DNA of 64,000 nucleotides. Origin: Allomuricauda sp. CAU 1633 (GTDB lineage Bacteria > Bacteroidota > Bacteroidia > Flavobacteriales > Flavobacteriaceae). Numbering within the stretch: position 1 is the stretch's first letter; each line of letters starts with the position of its first letter. Shown here piece after piece: positions 1 to 9,083 of this stretch. A model generated the notes under the pieces. It saw nothing but the letters and a program-made list of their open reading frames with translations. It was not told the origin of the DNA and searched no databases. Both the position numbers and the translations under genes were made by a program. The stretch spans positions 526,692-590,691 of the forward strand of contig NZ_JAFLNE010000003.1 of NCBI RefSeq assembly GCF_017313225.1. Reading direction: 5' to 3'.

Positions 1-232
1 CAATGGAAAGCTTCTGTTGAATTCCGAACAAGGACAATCCCTTACCCAAAAGGCCAAAAAGCACCCCAATGACTCCATAGGCCAGCAACCTACCCAAGTG
101 ATAAATGGACAACTGTGCAGTCTTCTTTACATTGTTGGCCTGGTCCAAGGGCAGCATAAAAGCTATTGGCCCGCACATGCCCAAGCAGTGCAGACTTCCC
201 AAAAGACCCAATACCAATGCGGATGTTAACAT
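1..232 (-). CDS. Sulfite exporter TauE/SafE family protein, N-terminal part (cut by window edge)
   Basis: Only the first 77 residues are inside the window; the rest lies to the left of position 1. The visible part opens with a membrane segment containing LGLLGSLHCLGMCGP, the signature of the small TauE/SafE-like proteins found at the end of cbb3 oxidase operons. In that setting the family is thought to help copper handling or assembly of the oxidase, although the Pfam name refers to sulfite export. The ATG at 232 lies two bases after the fixH stop codon, so the two genes are very probably co-transcribed and translationally coupled. The family assignment is firm; the exact transported substrate is not known from sequence. 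Confidence 0.85.
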   Translation of the reverse strand, partial: MLTSALVLGLLGSLHCLGMCGPIAFMLPLDQANNVKKTAQLSIYHLGRLLAYGVIGVLFGLLGKGLSLFGIQQKLSI

Positions 233-234
233 GA

Positions 235-681
235 TCAGTACACCAATTTTTCTTTATGTAAAAAGGAATTACCTTCGTATTCCCAGCTTATGGAAATGTC
301 CCAGCGACCGTCTACCAAGCGATTGTCAGGTATGAGCAAATGTGTATTGGACAAACTTATAGGAAAGTTAGAATCCAAGTGCTTGTTAGACGGTCTATAA
401 AGGGACACTGTACCACTTATTTTTTTAGGTTCGAAACGCTCGGGAAAATAAATCATTAGGCCTTCATCTGTTTTTTCAATGGTTAGGTTGGCCTTCATTT
501 CTGATGCTGTTTTTGAGGCATCTATCTCCTGTTGATAGGACAATTCTTTTTTATAATACTCCTCTGTCACCAGATCATGGTTGGCCCTATCATCCGTGCT
601 CATTCTAAAGACGAAGTATAGAATGAAGGTGATAAAACCTATAAATGCCAATACGATTCCTGTTCCCCAATTAATTTTCAT
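235..681 (-). CDS. fixH: FixH/CcoH family cbb3 oxidase assembly protein
   Basis: This 148-residue protein has one N-terminal membrane helix (about residues 5-26) followed by a periplasmic domain. The domain starts with the family pattern of a DLV.EEYYKKEL stretch close to the membrane, here near residues 36-47. FixH/CcoH proteins act in assembly and stability of cbb3-type cytochrome c oxidase. It sits 11 bp after ccoG and 2 bp before the TauE/SafE-like gene, the usual order in Flavobacteriaceae. Length and topology fit the family. Confidence 0.88.
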   Translation of the reverse strand: MKINWGTGIVLAFIGFITFILYFVFRMSTDDRANHDLVTEEYYKKELSYQQEIDASKTASEMKANLTIEKTDEGLMIYFPERFEPKKISGTVSLYRPSNKHLDSNFPISLSNTHLLIPDNRLVDGRWDISISWEYEGNSFLHKEKLVY

Positions 682-692
682 CTCAATCTTTT

Positions 693-2102
693 TTAATTAT
701 AACTCCTTGGTGCCAAAAACTGGGTTACTGTAGTTTCTATGAGTTTATCACCACTATACACGCCAATTTTCAATTTATCCTTATCGCCGTTCAACGTTGA
801 TGCATTTATTTCAATAAACAAGGTGCCTTCTGCCAATTCCTCTGCGGGAACCGTGAACGTATCTTGGGACACCATCTTAATCTCCCCATTATGCGACATT
901 AGTTCAAAGGAAACATTTTCGATATCCTTAGTGGTCTTGTTCACCAATTTGTAGGTATACACATTGCTGATGATGTTGTTCTCTTTACGCTCGTACAACT
1001 GGCCGGGCAATCGCAAAATATTGGCCTCAACTTCATTTCGCAAGAACAACATGCCAATCAAAATCCCGGTCAATACCGTAAGCACTGCTGTATATCCTTT
1101 CATTCGAGGCGTAAACTTAAACTTGGCCTTTTTGGTGATTTCGTCCTCACTCGCATAGCGAATCAACCCTCTGGGTCTATCGATGCTATCCATAATATGG
1201 TCACATTCATCAATACAAGCGGTGCAGTTTACGCACTCCAACTGGGTTCCATTGCGGATGTCAATTCCCGTAGGGCAAACGTTCACACACTGGAAACAGT
1301 CTATACAATCACCATGTCCCAGCGCTTCCCGGTCCTCGTTCTTTCTGAACTTTTTACGTCCGTTTTCACCTTCGCCCCGTTTATGATCATAGGCCACCAC
1401 AATGGATTTATTGTCCAACAGAACTCCTTGCAATCTACCGTATGGACAGGCAATGATACACACCTGCTCCCGGAACCATGCAAAAATGAAATAGAACACC
1501 CCTGTGAAAATCAGCAGTGGAATCATAGTTCCCAAATGGGCCACGGGACCATCAGTGATATAGGCAATCAGTTCGTCACTGCCAATCAAGTAGGCTAAAA
1601 AGACATTGGCTATTAGAAATGAAATAATAAAAAAGACACTCCACTTCAACACCCTTTTCCAGATTTTTTTACCCGTCCAAGGTGCTTTGGCCAAACGCAT
1701 TTGCGCACCCCTGTCCCCATCTATCCAATATTCGATTCGACGGAAGACCATTTCCAAAAAAATGGTCTGGGGACACATCCAACCACAGAATATTCGTCCG
1801 TAAGCGACGGTGAACAGGGCAATGAAAATTACGCCAATGATCATGGAAACCACCACCAAATGAAAATCTTGGGGCCAAAACGGAAGTCCAAAAATATTGA
1901 ACCGGCGCTCCAACACATTGAACATCAAAAATTGATGCCCATTGATTTTAACAAAAGGAGCTGCTATCAAGAAAATCAGCAGAAAGTAACTCACATACTT
2001 TCTATAATCGTAGTACCGTCCACTGGGTTTCTTTGGAAATATCCAATTTCTTTTGCCTTCTTGTGTGATTGTGCCTATGGAATCCCTAAAATTCTCTTCC
2101 AT
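693..2102 (-). CDS. ccoG: Cytochrome c oxidase accessory protein CcoG (FixG/RdxA), polyferredoxin
   Basis: This 469-residue membrane polyferredoxin is needed for copper insertion into cbb3 oxidase; work on homologues indicates that it reduces copper for CcoN. It has an N-terminal membrane region, paired membrane cysteines in FCGWMCP (C106, C110) and CIIACP (C215, C219), and two classical 4Fe-4S motifs, C266/C269/C272/C276 and C290/C293/C296/C300. The last ~120 residues after a further membrane helix form the Ig-like FixG C-terminal domain. All expected ligands are present. The gene lies between ccoP (52 bp upstream) and fixH in one operon. Confidence 0.95.
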   Translation of the reverse strand: MEENFRDSIGTITQEGKRNWIFPKKPSGRYYDYRKYVSYFLLIFLIAAPFVKINGHQFLMFNVLERRFNIFGLPFWPQDFHLVVVSMIIGVIFIALFTVAYGRIFCGWMCPQTIFLEMVFRRIEYWIDGDRGAQMRLAKAPWTGKKIWKRVLKWSVFFIISFLIANVFLAYLIGSDELIAYITDGPVAHLGTMIPLLIFTGVFYFIFAWFREQVCIIACPYGRLQGVLLDNKSIVVAYDHKRGEGENGRKKFRKNEDREALGHGDCIDCFQCVNVCPTGIDIRNGTQLECVNCTACIDECDHIMDSIDRPRGLIRYASEDEITKKAKFKFTPRMKGYTAVLTVLTGILIGMLFLRNEVEANILRLPGQLYERKENNIISNVYTYKLVNKTTKDIENVSFELMSHNGEIKMVSQDTFTVPAEELAEGTLFIEINASTLNGDKDKLKIGVYSGDKLIETTVTQFLAPRSYN

Positions 2103-2154
2103 CGAACTGTGATTTATCCATTCATTATTCTACCATAGACGTCCCTGATTAGGG

Positions 2155-3111
2155 CTAATTCATGGCAACATCTGTTGAATCTGTGGCCTGCTCCATTTCT
2201 GATGGTGCAGATTCTGTTCCGCTCTCTTCAGGGGCATTGGGGTCTACCCAAATTTCCCCTTCAGGTGCCTTTGGATTGGCGGGTGTGGTCCCGCCCAATG
2301 TAAGCACAAAGCTCGCCACCTGTGCAATTTCGGCTGGCTTAAAGCTCTGTTTCCAGGCGACCATTCCTTTCCCATCACGACCTCCTTCGGAAATTGTGGT
2401 AAAGACATTTTTGATACCCCCTCCCAAAATCCAGTATTCATCGGTAAGGTTGGGGCCAATGCCACCTCCACCATCTGCCATGTGACAAACCACACAATTG
2501 GTTGTAAAAATCTTCTCACCTGCACTCAAATCAGCAGGATCAGACAAAAATTCCACCGTACTGGCATCCACTAAATCCTTAGCTGTTTTTTTGTATTCCT
2601 CAATAGCTGCTTGCGCTTCGGCCACTTCTTGTTCGTATTCCTGTGCTTGGTCATAATCTCCAATAACATGGAAACGTATCATGTAAACAACAGCAAATAT
2701 TATGGTTGCATAGAAAAAGTACACCCACCACGGAGGCAGTACGTTGTCCAATTCACGGATACCATCATAATTATGGTCCATGATAATTTCTCCCTCACGT
2801 TCTATGGAGCGACTTTTGGTAAGCTTTTTATAGAGGTTTTTGACCCATGTCCATTCGTATTTCTTGCTTTTAGTTTCCAAATAGCGCTCCTTACCTTCTT
2901 CTGAAAGGGTCTGGAACATAATGTTCTCAATGGAAGCTAAAATCAATTCTATGGCAATAAGAATCATCAGCACCAACAGCATAAAAAACTGCGTGATGGG
3001 ATATTCAATTATTGCGGGTTTCTCACCGGAGTCTATAAAGAATTCCATCAATCCGAAGATCAAAAAGAATAAAACCGGGACTCGTATCCACCAAGGTGTT
3101 TTTGTGCTCAT
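2155..3111 (-). CDS. ccoP: cbb3-type cytochrome c oxidase subunit III, CcoP (monoheme form)
   Basis: CcoP passes electrons towards the CcoN active site. This 318-residue protein has two N-terminal membrane helices, a charged linker, and then the canonical CcoP segment LPPWWVYFFYATII (about residues 125-138) that forms the subunit anchor. It continues with a cytochrome c domain that carries one CxxCH motif (C206, C209, H210). Proteobacterial CcoP usually binds two c-type hemes; here a single heme domain is visible, as is common in Bacteroidota. The C-terminal ~40 residues are acidic and of low complexity. The start codon lies 4 bp after ccoQ. Confidence 0.93.
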   Translation of the reverse strand: MSTKTPWWIRVPVLFFLIFGLMEFFIDSGEKPAIIEYPITQFFMLLVLMILIAIELILASIENIMFQTLSEEGKERYLETKSKKYEWTWVKNLYKKLTKSRSIEREGEIIMDHNYDGIRELDNVLPPWWVYFFYATIIFAVVYMIRFHVIGDYDQAQEYEQEVAEAQAAIEEYKKTAKDLVDASTVEFLSDPADLSAGEKIFTTNCVVCHMADGGGGIGPNLTDEYWILGGGIKNVFTTISEGGRDGKGMVAWKQSFKPAEIAQVASFVLTLGGTTPANPKAPEGEIWVDPNAPEESGTESAPSEMEQATDSTDVAMN

Positions 3112-3115
3112 ACTA

Positions 3116-3304
3116 TTATAGTTTGTTGTGTTGATCTTCGTTATCCAAGGGGAGTTCAGACATCTCCTTTATGTGCTCCTTGGTAGCGGTTACCACCCAC
3201 CAAAACAAGAGAACAAAAAACACAAAGAAGATGAGGAGAGAAACCATGGGGTAGTTCGCTATCCCATCAATGGTTTCCATATGTTCTTTTACAAATTTCA
3301 ACAT
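3116..3304 (-). CDS. ccoQ: cbb3-type oxidase small subunit CcoQ-like
   Basis: A 62-residue protein with one strong membrane helix (about residues 20-41, YPMVSLLIFFVFFVLLFWWV) and a charged cytoplasmic tail. CcoQ is a small subunit that stabilises cbb3 oxidase. Identification rests on size, topology and position: it lies between ccoNO and ccoP, where ccoQ is always found. Sequence conservation in this family is low, so context carries most of the weight. Confidence 0.82.
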   Translation of the reverse strand: MLKFVKEHMETIDGIANYPMVSLLIFFVFFVLLFWWVVTATKEHIKEMSELPLDNEDQHNKL

Positions 3305-3323
3305 GGTTATTAGATTTTAGAGA

Positions 3324-3377
3324 CAAGAATCAAGACACAGGACTTTGAAGTCTGCTTTAGTTGTGTCTTGGTTCTTG
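3324..3377 (-). other. Intercistronic hairpin between ccoNO and ccoQ
   Basis: The 95-bp gap between ccoNO and ccoQ contains a long inverted repeat. Positions 3324-3339 pair with 3362-3377 (15 of 16 positions complementary), and the loop has its own short palindrome GACTTTGAAGTC at 3342-3353. No T-run follows on the coding strand, so it is not a classical terminator. Such structures often mark an mRNA processing or stabilising site that sets different levels of flanking subunits; that role is an inference here. Confidence 0.6.
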
Positions 3378-3399
3378 ACTCTGGTTTCATGATTTTTTA

Positions 3400-5598
3400 T
3401 TATTCAGCATTAGTTATCTTAATATCGGTGCCCAATCGCTGTAGATAGGCGATCAAGGCTACGATTTCTCGATCTTTAATTTCAATAAATTCAACACCTT
3501 CATCTTGGGCTCTTTGTCTATCCTCCCTAAATGACACTTCTAAATCTGGGTCTACTTTTAGGTTCTCAACTATTTTCAAAGCTTGTGTTTCCATCGATTC
3601 ATAGGCATTTTCAATATCATCCTCCGAATAAGGAACTCCAAGCTTGACCATTGCCCGCATCTTTTTTTGTGTGTCGCTTTTATCTAGCTCATTTCTAATA
3701 ATCCATGGATATGCAGGCATCAGGGACTTATCTTCTAGCAACCTAGGATCATACATATGTTTGAAATGCCAACTGTCAGATTTACCGCCATGAAGTCTAC
3801 CTGAAACACCCTCTCTAGCTAAATCAGGGCCAGTACGCTTACTACCCCACAAAAATGGGTGGTCGTACACAAACTCCCCTGCCTTGGAATATTCGCCATA
3901 ACGCTCCACTTCGCTTCGGAACGGTCTGATCATTTGCGAATGACATCCCACACAACCTTCCCTGATATAAAGGTCTCTTCCTTCCAATTCCAATGGTGTA
4001 TACGGTTTGACACTTGTTATGGTAGGGATGTTGGATTTCACCAAAATGGTCGGGATTATCTGCACAATACCTCCAATCAATATGGCAATTGTAGCCAAGA
4101 TGGTCAATTGAACGGGTTTTCTTTCCAACCAGTTGTGGAAGGTTTCACCAGCCACACGTCTTTTAGTAACGCGTTCCAATGCCGGAGCTTCTGCTGCTTC
4201 ATCTTCAACCTTGCTGCCTGACCTTATGGTCATCACCACATTATAGAGCAGTATAAACATCCCCAAGATAAATAGGGAACCACCAATGGCCCGCATCCAA
4301 TACATTGGGATAATCTGGGTAACAGTTTCCAAGAAGTTACCGTACACCAATGTACCATCTGGGTTGAATTCTTTCCACATCAAGGCTTGGGTGAATCCTG
4401 CCACGTACATCGGTAGGGCATACAATACAATACCCAAGGTTCCAATCCAGAAGTGGAAATTGGCCAATCCTTTGGAGTACAAATTTGTTTTGAACATTCG
4501 AGGTACCAACCAATAGATCATACCAAAGGTCAGGAACCCATTCCAGGCCAAGGCCCCTACGTGAACGTGGGCAATAATCCAGTCACTAAAATGCGCAATG
4601 GCGTTTACGTTTTTCAACGATAGCATTGGACCCTCAAAAGTGGCCATACCATAACCGGTAATGGCAACTACCATAAATTTTAATGTGGCATCGGTACGCA
4701 CTTTATCCCAAACACCCCGAAGGGTCAACAAACCGTTGATCATACCACCCCAAGATGGAGCGATCAACATTACGGAGAATACCACACCCAGATTCTGCGC
4801 CCAATCGGGCAAAGAAGAATACAACAAGTGGTGAGGGCCTGCCCAGATATAAATGAATATCAACGACCAAAAGTGGACAATGGACAATCTATAGGAGTAA
4901 ATAGGCCTGTTTGCCGCTTTGGGAACAAAATAGTACATCAACCCCAAGAAAGGTGTGGTCAAGAAAAATGCCACGGCATTGTGACCGTACCACCATTGCA
5001 CGAGCGCATCTTGCACACCAGCGTACACTGAATAGCTCTTCAATGCAGTTACAGGCAATTCCAAACTGTTAAAGATGTGTAGCACCGCTACGGTGACAAA
5101 CGTGGCCAAGTAGAACCAAATGGCCACATACAAGTGCCTTTGTCTTCTTTTTAAGATGGTGCCGATCATGTTCCAACCAAAAATTACCCAAACGACTGCG
5201 ATGGCTAAATCTATCGGCCACTCCAATTCGGCATATTCTTTGGAAGTTGTGTATCCCAAAGGCAAGGTCAAGGCTGCTGCCACAATGATCAATTGCCAGC
5301 CCCAGAAGTTGATGTTACTCAGGGTGTCACTGAACATTCTTGCTTTTAACAAACGTTGTAGCGAGTAATACACCCCTGCAAAAATGGCGTTCCCCACAAA
5401 TGCAAAGATCACGGCATTGGTGTGCAATGGACGTAAACGCCCAAAACTCAACCAAGAGATACCTTCTGTAACATTGGGGAACAAAAACATAAAGGCCAAC
5501 AAGAGACCTACGGCCATACCTACCACTCCCCATAGGATGGTGGCATATAAGAACTTTTGTACGATTTTGTTATCGTAACGGAACTGTTGTATTTCCAT
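3400..5598 (-). CDS. ccoNO: Fused cbb3-type cytochrome c oxidase subunits I and II (CcoN-CcoO)
   Basis: This 732-residue protein joins the catalytic heme-copper subunit CcoN (about residues 1-460, twelve membrane helices) to the monoheme cytochrome c subunit CcoO (about 500-732). Visible ligands are H59 for the low-spin heme, H206 in WWYGHNAV, the H256/H257 pair and H344/H346 for copper B and heme b3. The CcoO heme site is C549-x-x-C552-H553 in REGCVGCHSQMIRPF. The complex is the high-affinity terminal oxidase used at low oxygen. The NO fusion is typical of Bacteroidota. The gene follows ccoS by 2 bp. Confidence 0.96.
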   Translation of the reverse strand: MEIQQFRYDNKIVQKFLYATILWGVVGMAVGLLLAFMFLFPNVTEGISWLSFGRLRPLHTNAVIFAFVGNAIFAGVYYSLQRLLKARMFSDTLSNINFWGWQLIIVAAALTLPLGYTTSKEYAELEWPIDLAIAVVWVIFGWNMIGTILKRRQRHLYVAIWFYLATFVTVAVLHIFNSLELPVTALKSYSVYAGVQDALVQWWYGHNAVAFFLTTPFLGLMYYFVPKAANRPIYSYRLSIVHFWSLIFIYIWAGPHHLLYSSLPDWAQNLGVVFSVMLIAPSWGGMINGLLTLRGVWDKVRTDATLKFMVVAITGYGMATFEGPMLSLKNVNAIAHFSDWIIAHVHVGALAWNGFLTFGMIYWLVPRMFKTNLYSKGLANFHFWIGTLGIVLYALPMYVAGFTQALMWKEFNPDGTLVYGNFLETVTQIIPMYWMRAIGGSLFILGMFILLYNVVMTIRSGSKVEDEAAEAPALERVTKRRVAGETFHNWLERKPVQLTILATIAILIGGIVQIIPTILVKSNIPTITSVKPYTPLELEGRDLYIREGCVGCHSQMIRPFRSEVERYGEYSKAGEFVYDHPFLWGSKRTGPDLAREGVSGRLHGGKSDSWHFKHMYDPRLLEDKSLMPAYPWIIRNELDKSDTQKKMRAMVKLGVPYSEDDIENAYESMETQALKIVENLKVDPDLEVSFREDRQRAQDEGVEFIEIKDREIVALIAYLQRLGTDIKITNAE

Positions 5599-5600
5599 AT

Positions 5601-5810
5601 TTATTGGTTTGTGCTTTTAGTTTGTTTGATTTCCTTCTTATTTAGGTTCGATTTATCCTTGTTTTTGACCACCTCATCTTCAAACAACATTCTTACTGAT
5701 GGGGTATAGGTATCATCGTATTGTCCGCTTTTCACCGAAAAAACAAAGGCTACAAAAAAGACTAGGGCCACCGTTATGCTTATGGCCAACAACACATAAA
5801 TAACACTCAT
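5601..5810 (-). CDS. ccoS: cbb3-type cytochrome oxidase assembly protein CcoS
   Basis: A 69-residue protein with a single N-terminal membrane helix (about residues 3-25) and the family-typical segment FSVKSGQYDD just after it. CcoS is required for maturation of the cofactors of cbb3 oxidase. It is the first gene of the ccoS-ccoNO-ccoQ-ccoP-ccoG-fixH operon, with an Fnr-type palindrome about 50 bp upstream of its start codon. Confidence 0.9.
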   Translation of the reverse strand: MSVIYVLLAISITVALVFFVAFVFSVKSGQYDDTYTPSVRMLFEDEVVKNKDKSNLNKKEIKQTKSTNQ

Positions 5811-5829
5811 ACCTGCCTGAATTTAGCGG

Positions 5830-5872
5830 TAAAACTACTGTGATGGTATTGCGCAAAAAATGACATATATCA
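5830..5872 (-). promoter_or_regulatory. Predicted Fnr-type box and -7 element upstream of ccoS
   Basis: The palindrome TGACATATATCA at 5861-5872 fits TGAY-N4-RTCA. On the minus strand a -7-like element TAGTTTTA lies at 5837-5830, centred 33 bp from the middle of the box. This is exactly the same spacing as at the fnr, ccoI and usp promoters nearby. The box would then centre near -41, the position of class II activation by CRP/FNR proteins. The TGA half-site on the minus strand is also the stop codon of ccoI. Confidence 0.6.
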
Positions 5873-8254
5873 GCTTTCTAAATTTTTTAGTTCTTTACCG
5901 AAATAATTTGTGGCCAAGGTGGTGAACACCACTATACTAATAGAGCTTAAGGGCATTAAAATAGCTGCAATCACGGGCTGTAACTGGCCTGTGACAGCAA
6001 AATATAATCCCACCACATTGTAGCAGAGCGACAACAAAAAGCTCATTTTTATGATTCCAATGGATTTTTTGGACAGTTTTATGAACTTTGGTAGCATTCG
6101 CAACTTGCTGGCATCTAAAATGCCATCACAAGCTGGCGAAAACACGTTGATATTCTCCGAAACGGCCAAACCTACATCACTTTGGGCTAAGGCTCCTGCA
6201 TCATTCAATCCGTCGCCAACCATCAAAACCTTGTGTTTTTCCTGTAGACTTTTGATGTATTCCAACTTATCCTCTGGTTTTTGGTCAAATAGCATCGTTG
6301 TTTTTTCAGGAAGCATTTTTTGAAGCTGCTCTTTTTCACCATCGTTATCGCCCGAAAGAATGCCCAGTTCCAAATCTGCCGACAACTCGTCAAATATTTG
6401 GCTCATTCCATCTCGATAGGTGTTCTTGAAGACAAACCTTCCTTTTACATCTTCATCGGCACTTACATAAACCGTGGTATTGGTCAATGCATTGGATTTG
6501 CTTTCCCCCACGTAGGATGCGGAACCCACTTTTATGGAATGCTCATTGTATTTTCCTTCGATGCCTTTTCCGGTATGCTCCTGGAATTCCTCAAGGGTCA
6601 TAATGGCATTGGATTTTAGAATATTATACAAGGATCGGCTCAGTGGATGGTTGGATGCCCGCAATGTGGTTTTCAAGAGTGCTGTTTCTTCCTCCGTAAG
6701 TTCCATACCTTCATAATGTATGGTATCTTTTTGATTGGTGGTGAGCGTTCCCGTTTTATCAAAAATAGCGGTGTCAATTTTTGACAAGCGTTCAATTACG
6801 TTGGTATTTTTTAAATAGAATTTATACTTCCCAAAAATGCGGAGCATATTGCCCAATGTGAACGGAGCTGCCAACGCAATGGCACAGGGACAGGCAATAA
6901 TCAATACTGATGTGAACACGTTGAGTGCCAAGCTCGGATCAAAAATCAGCCAAAAAATGGTGGCCAAAGTAGCAATGCTCAACACCGCGATGGTAAATCG
7001 TTTTCCAATACTGTCTGTCAGGGCCTGGAATTGACTCGCTTTGTCTTTTGAGAATACCGAGTTGCCCCATAGTTGGGTTAAATAACTTTGGGATACGGAT
7101 TTTAACACCTCAACCTCCAGAACACCCGAAAGTTGTTTTCCTCCCGCAAACAATTTTTCACCCGATTCTTTAAAAACAGCTTCGGACTCACCCGTTACAA
7201 AACTGTAATCGATTTCGGCAGTTCCTTTGATGAGGATACAATCCACAGGAATAATCTCATGGCTACGTATCAGCACCCTATCCCCTACTTCAATATTGTA
7301 AATTTGAACATTCTCTTCTTCCCCGTTTTTCTTCAGACGGGTAACGGCTATTGGAAAATAGGATTTGTAATCCCGCTCAAAGGATAGATAGGCGTAAGTT
7401 TTCTGCTGAAAAAATTTCCCCAGCAACAAGAAGAAAACCAAGCCTGTTAGACTATCAAAAAATCCCGATCCCAAATCAAAAATAATGTCAACCGTACTCC
7501 TAAGGAACAGGGTCAAAATACCCAAGGCAATGGGCACATCAATGTTCAATAATTTGGAACGAATACCCTTATAAGCCGAAATAAAATAATCTTGCGAAGC
7601 ATAAAAGACCACGGGAAGGGAGAAGGCAAACATCAACCAACGAAAAACATGTTTGTATTGATCTAACCAAAATTCCTCCACCTCAAAATACTCGGGAAAC
7701 GAAAACAGCATCACATTACCAAAGGCAAAACCTGATACGCCCAACTTGTATATCAGGGAACGGTCTACTTTTTTTCCTTTCTTATTGTACTCCTCCAAAG
7801 AGATATAGGGCTCGTACCCAATGCTCCCCAACAAAAGCGCCAAGGCTTTCAATGAAAAATCTTCTGTTTTGTAAGTGACTCGAATGGTCTTTTTGGGAAA
7901 GTCAACCTGTGAAACTTTAATGGCGGAATGCAACTTGTTCAGGTTTTCCAAAACCCAAATACAGGAGCTGCAATGAATGGTTGGAATGCTTAAACTGACC
8001 ACCTGTACACCGTCTTCATTAAATTCCAAGAGCTGTTGTACGATTTCTTGGTTGTCCAAAAAATCGTATTTCTGACGAATCTCGTTCGGGGTTGTCCCTG
8101 CCTTGCCCTCTATTTCATAAAAAGTGGACAGGCCGTTCGATGTAAAAATCTCGTAAACTGTTTTACAGCCATTACAGCAAAAATCTTTATCATCAAACTG
8201 AACAGAGCTTTTTCCGCATTCGTCCCCACAATGATAGCAGGTTGAGTCTGTCAT
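5870..8254 (-). CDS. ccoI: Cu+-transporting P1B-type ATPase for cbb3 oxidase assembly (CcoI/FixI)
   Basis: This 794-residue copper ATPase supplies copper for the CcoN active site. It starts with a cysteine-rich metal-binding region (CYHCGDEC near residue 6, CCNGC near 26). A second, HMA-like domain has HCSSC at residues 94-98. The ATPase core shows the CPC transmembrane motif (C455, C457), the phosphorylation motif DKTGT (D499) and GDGLND near the C-terminal hinge. Length and domain order match FixI/CcoI rather than the shorter CopA exporters. It has its own promoter, divergent from the fnr gene and sharing the same predicted Fnr box. Confidence 0.94.
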   Translation of the reverse strand: MTDSTCYHCGDECGKSSVQFDDKDFCCNGCKTVYEIFTSNGLSTFYEIEGKAGTTPNEIRQKYDFLDNQEIVQQLLEFNEDGVQVVSLSIPTIHCSSCIWVLENLNKLHSAIKVSQVDFPKKTIRVTYKTEDFSLKALALLLGSIGYEPYISLEEYNKKGKKVDRSLIYKLGVSGFAFGNVMLFSFPEYFEVEEFWLDQYKHVFRWLMFAFSLPVVFYASQDYFISAYKGIRSKLLNIDVPIALGILTLFLRSTVDIIFDLGSGFFDSLTGLVFFLLLGKFFQQKTYAYLSFERDYKSYFPIAVTRLKKNGEEENVQIYNIEVGDRVLIRSHEIIPVDCILIKGTAEIDYSFVTGESEAVFKESGEKLFAGGKQLSGVLEVEVLKSVSQSYLTQLWGNSVFSKDKASQFQALTDSIGKRFTIAVLSIATLATIFWLIFDPSLALNVFTSVLIIACPCAIALAAPFTLGNMLRIFGKYKFYLKNTNVIERLSKIDTAIFDKTGTLTTNQKDTIHYEGMELTEEETALLKTTLRASNHPLSRSLYNILKSNAIMTLEEFQEHTGKGIEGKYNEHSIKVGSASYVGESKSNALTNTTVYVSADEDVKGRFVFKNTYRDGMSQIFDELSADLELGILSGDNDGEKEQLQKMLPEKTTMLFDQKPEDKLEYIKSLQEKHKVLMVGDGLNDAGALAQSDVGLAVSENINVFSPACDGILDASKLRMLPKFIKLSKKSIGIIKMSFLLSLCYNVVGLYFAVTGQLQPVIAAILMPLSSISIVVFTTLATNYFGKELKNLES

Positions 8255-8276
8255 TTCACATTTGCTTTACCTGATG

Positions 8277-8350
8277 CAAATTTGTAATACTCTTCTCCTT
8301 AAAAATATGATATTTATCAGTAAATTACAGGCTGGTATCCATTAATTTTG
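8277..8350. promoter_or_regulatory. Divergent ccoI/fnr promoter region sharing one Fnr-type box
   Basis: The perfect palindrome TGATATTTATCA lies at 8308-8319 (centre 8313.5). On the plus strand the -7 element TAATTTTG is at 8343-8350, a full match to TAnnTTTG. On the minus strand CAAATTTG at 8284-8277 matches five of the six defined positions. Both elements lie at the same distance, 29.5 to 36.5 bp from the centre of the box. A single dimer could therefore control both the regulator gene and ccoI. No clear -33 TTG is present, as expected for activator-dependent promoters. Confidence 0.62.
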
Positions 8351-8374
8351 TTCCATCAGGTAAACTAATCAGTT

Positions 8375-9064
8375 ATGGAAAGCAGGTGTGAAAATTGTAT
8401 AATCAGGCAGTTTAACTCTTTACGTGCCATGAGCAAGGAGGAGTTAAAAAAAGTTTCTGACACCAAAACCACAAGAACCATAAAAAAGGGGGAGCCCCTT
8501 TTTGAGGAAGGCGATAAACTCAATGGAGTGTATTGTGTCCGAAATGGTGTTTCCAAACTTTCCAAATTGAGCGCAAATGGCAAGGACCAGATTGTAAAGC
8601 TGGCCACCAAAGGTGAGGTAATGGGGCAACGATCCGTAATCTCTGAGGAGTGTACCAATTTGTCTGCCATTGCAGTAAGTGATATGGAGGTTTGCTTTAT
8701 TCCCAAGGAAAGCATTACCCATACCCTACAATCGAATCCCAACTTTACCCTTGAGGTACTTCGCCATATGGCCCATGATCTTAAGGAGGCCGATGACGTC
8801 ATAGTTAATATTTCACAGAAGACCGTTAAACAACGAATTGCAGAGGCTTTTCTTTACCTCAAAAACAACTTTGGCGAAGATGAAGAGGGCTTTTTGGCTC
8901 TAACACTTTCCCGCGAAGATATTTCCAATGTAGTGGGCACCGCTACCGAATCTGCTATCAGAATAATCTCTGAATTCAAGAAAAAAGGGTACATCCATAC
9001 TTCTGGGAAAAAAATCGGCATTAAAGATGAACGCAAACTCATGGAGCTTGTTGAAGGCTTTTAA
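8375..9064 (+). CDS. Crp/Fnr family transcriptional regulator
   Basis: A 229-residue regulator with an N-terminal cyclic-nucleotide-binding-type beta-barrel (about 20-125), a dimerisation helix and a C-terminal winged helix-turn-helix (about 150-225). The recognition helix GTATESAIRIISEF keeps the glutamate and arginine (E192, R196) that in E. coli FNR (VETISR) read the TGA half-site. The N-terminus has C5 and C8, with further cysteines at 54, 93 and 107, but not the exact spacing of the E. coli FNR iron-sulfur ligands, so oxygen sensing by a cluster is possible but unproven. The gene is divergent from ccoI and probably autoregulated. Confidence 0.9.
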   Translation: MESRCENCIIRQFNSLRAMSKEELKKVSDTKTTRTIKKGEPLFEEGDKLNGVYCVRNGVSKLSKLSANGKDQIVKLATKGEVMGQRSVISEECTNLSAIAVSDMEVCFIPKESITHTLQSNPNFTLEVLRHMAHDLKEADDVIVNISQKTVKQRIAEAFLYLKNNFGEDEEGFLALTLSREDISNVVGTATESAIRIISEFKKKGYIHTSGKKIGIKDERKLMELVEGF

Positions 9065-9083
9065 AGTTTCATTTTTCAAAAGC

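Noticed and set aside
8365..8802. A 145-codon open frame on the minus strand opposite the fnr gene
   Set aside because: The plus-strand frame has a complete Crp/Fnr domain order; the antisense frame has no family features and is a shadow.
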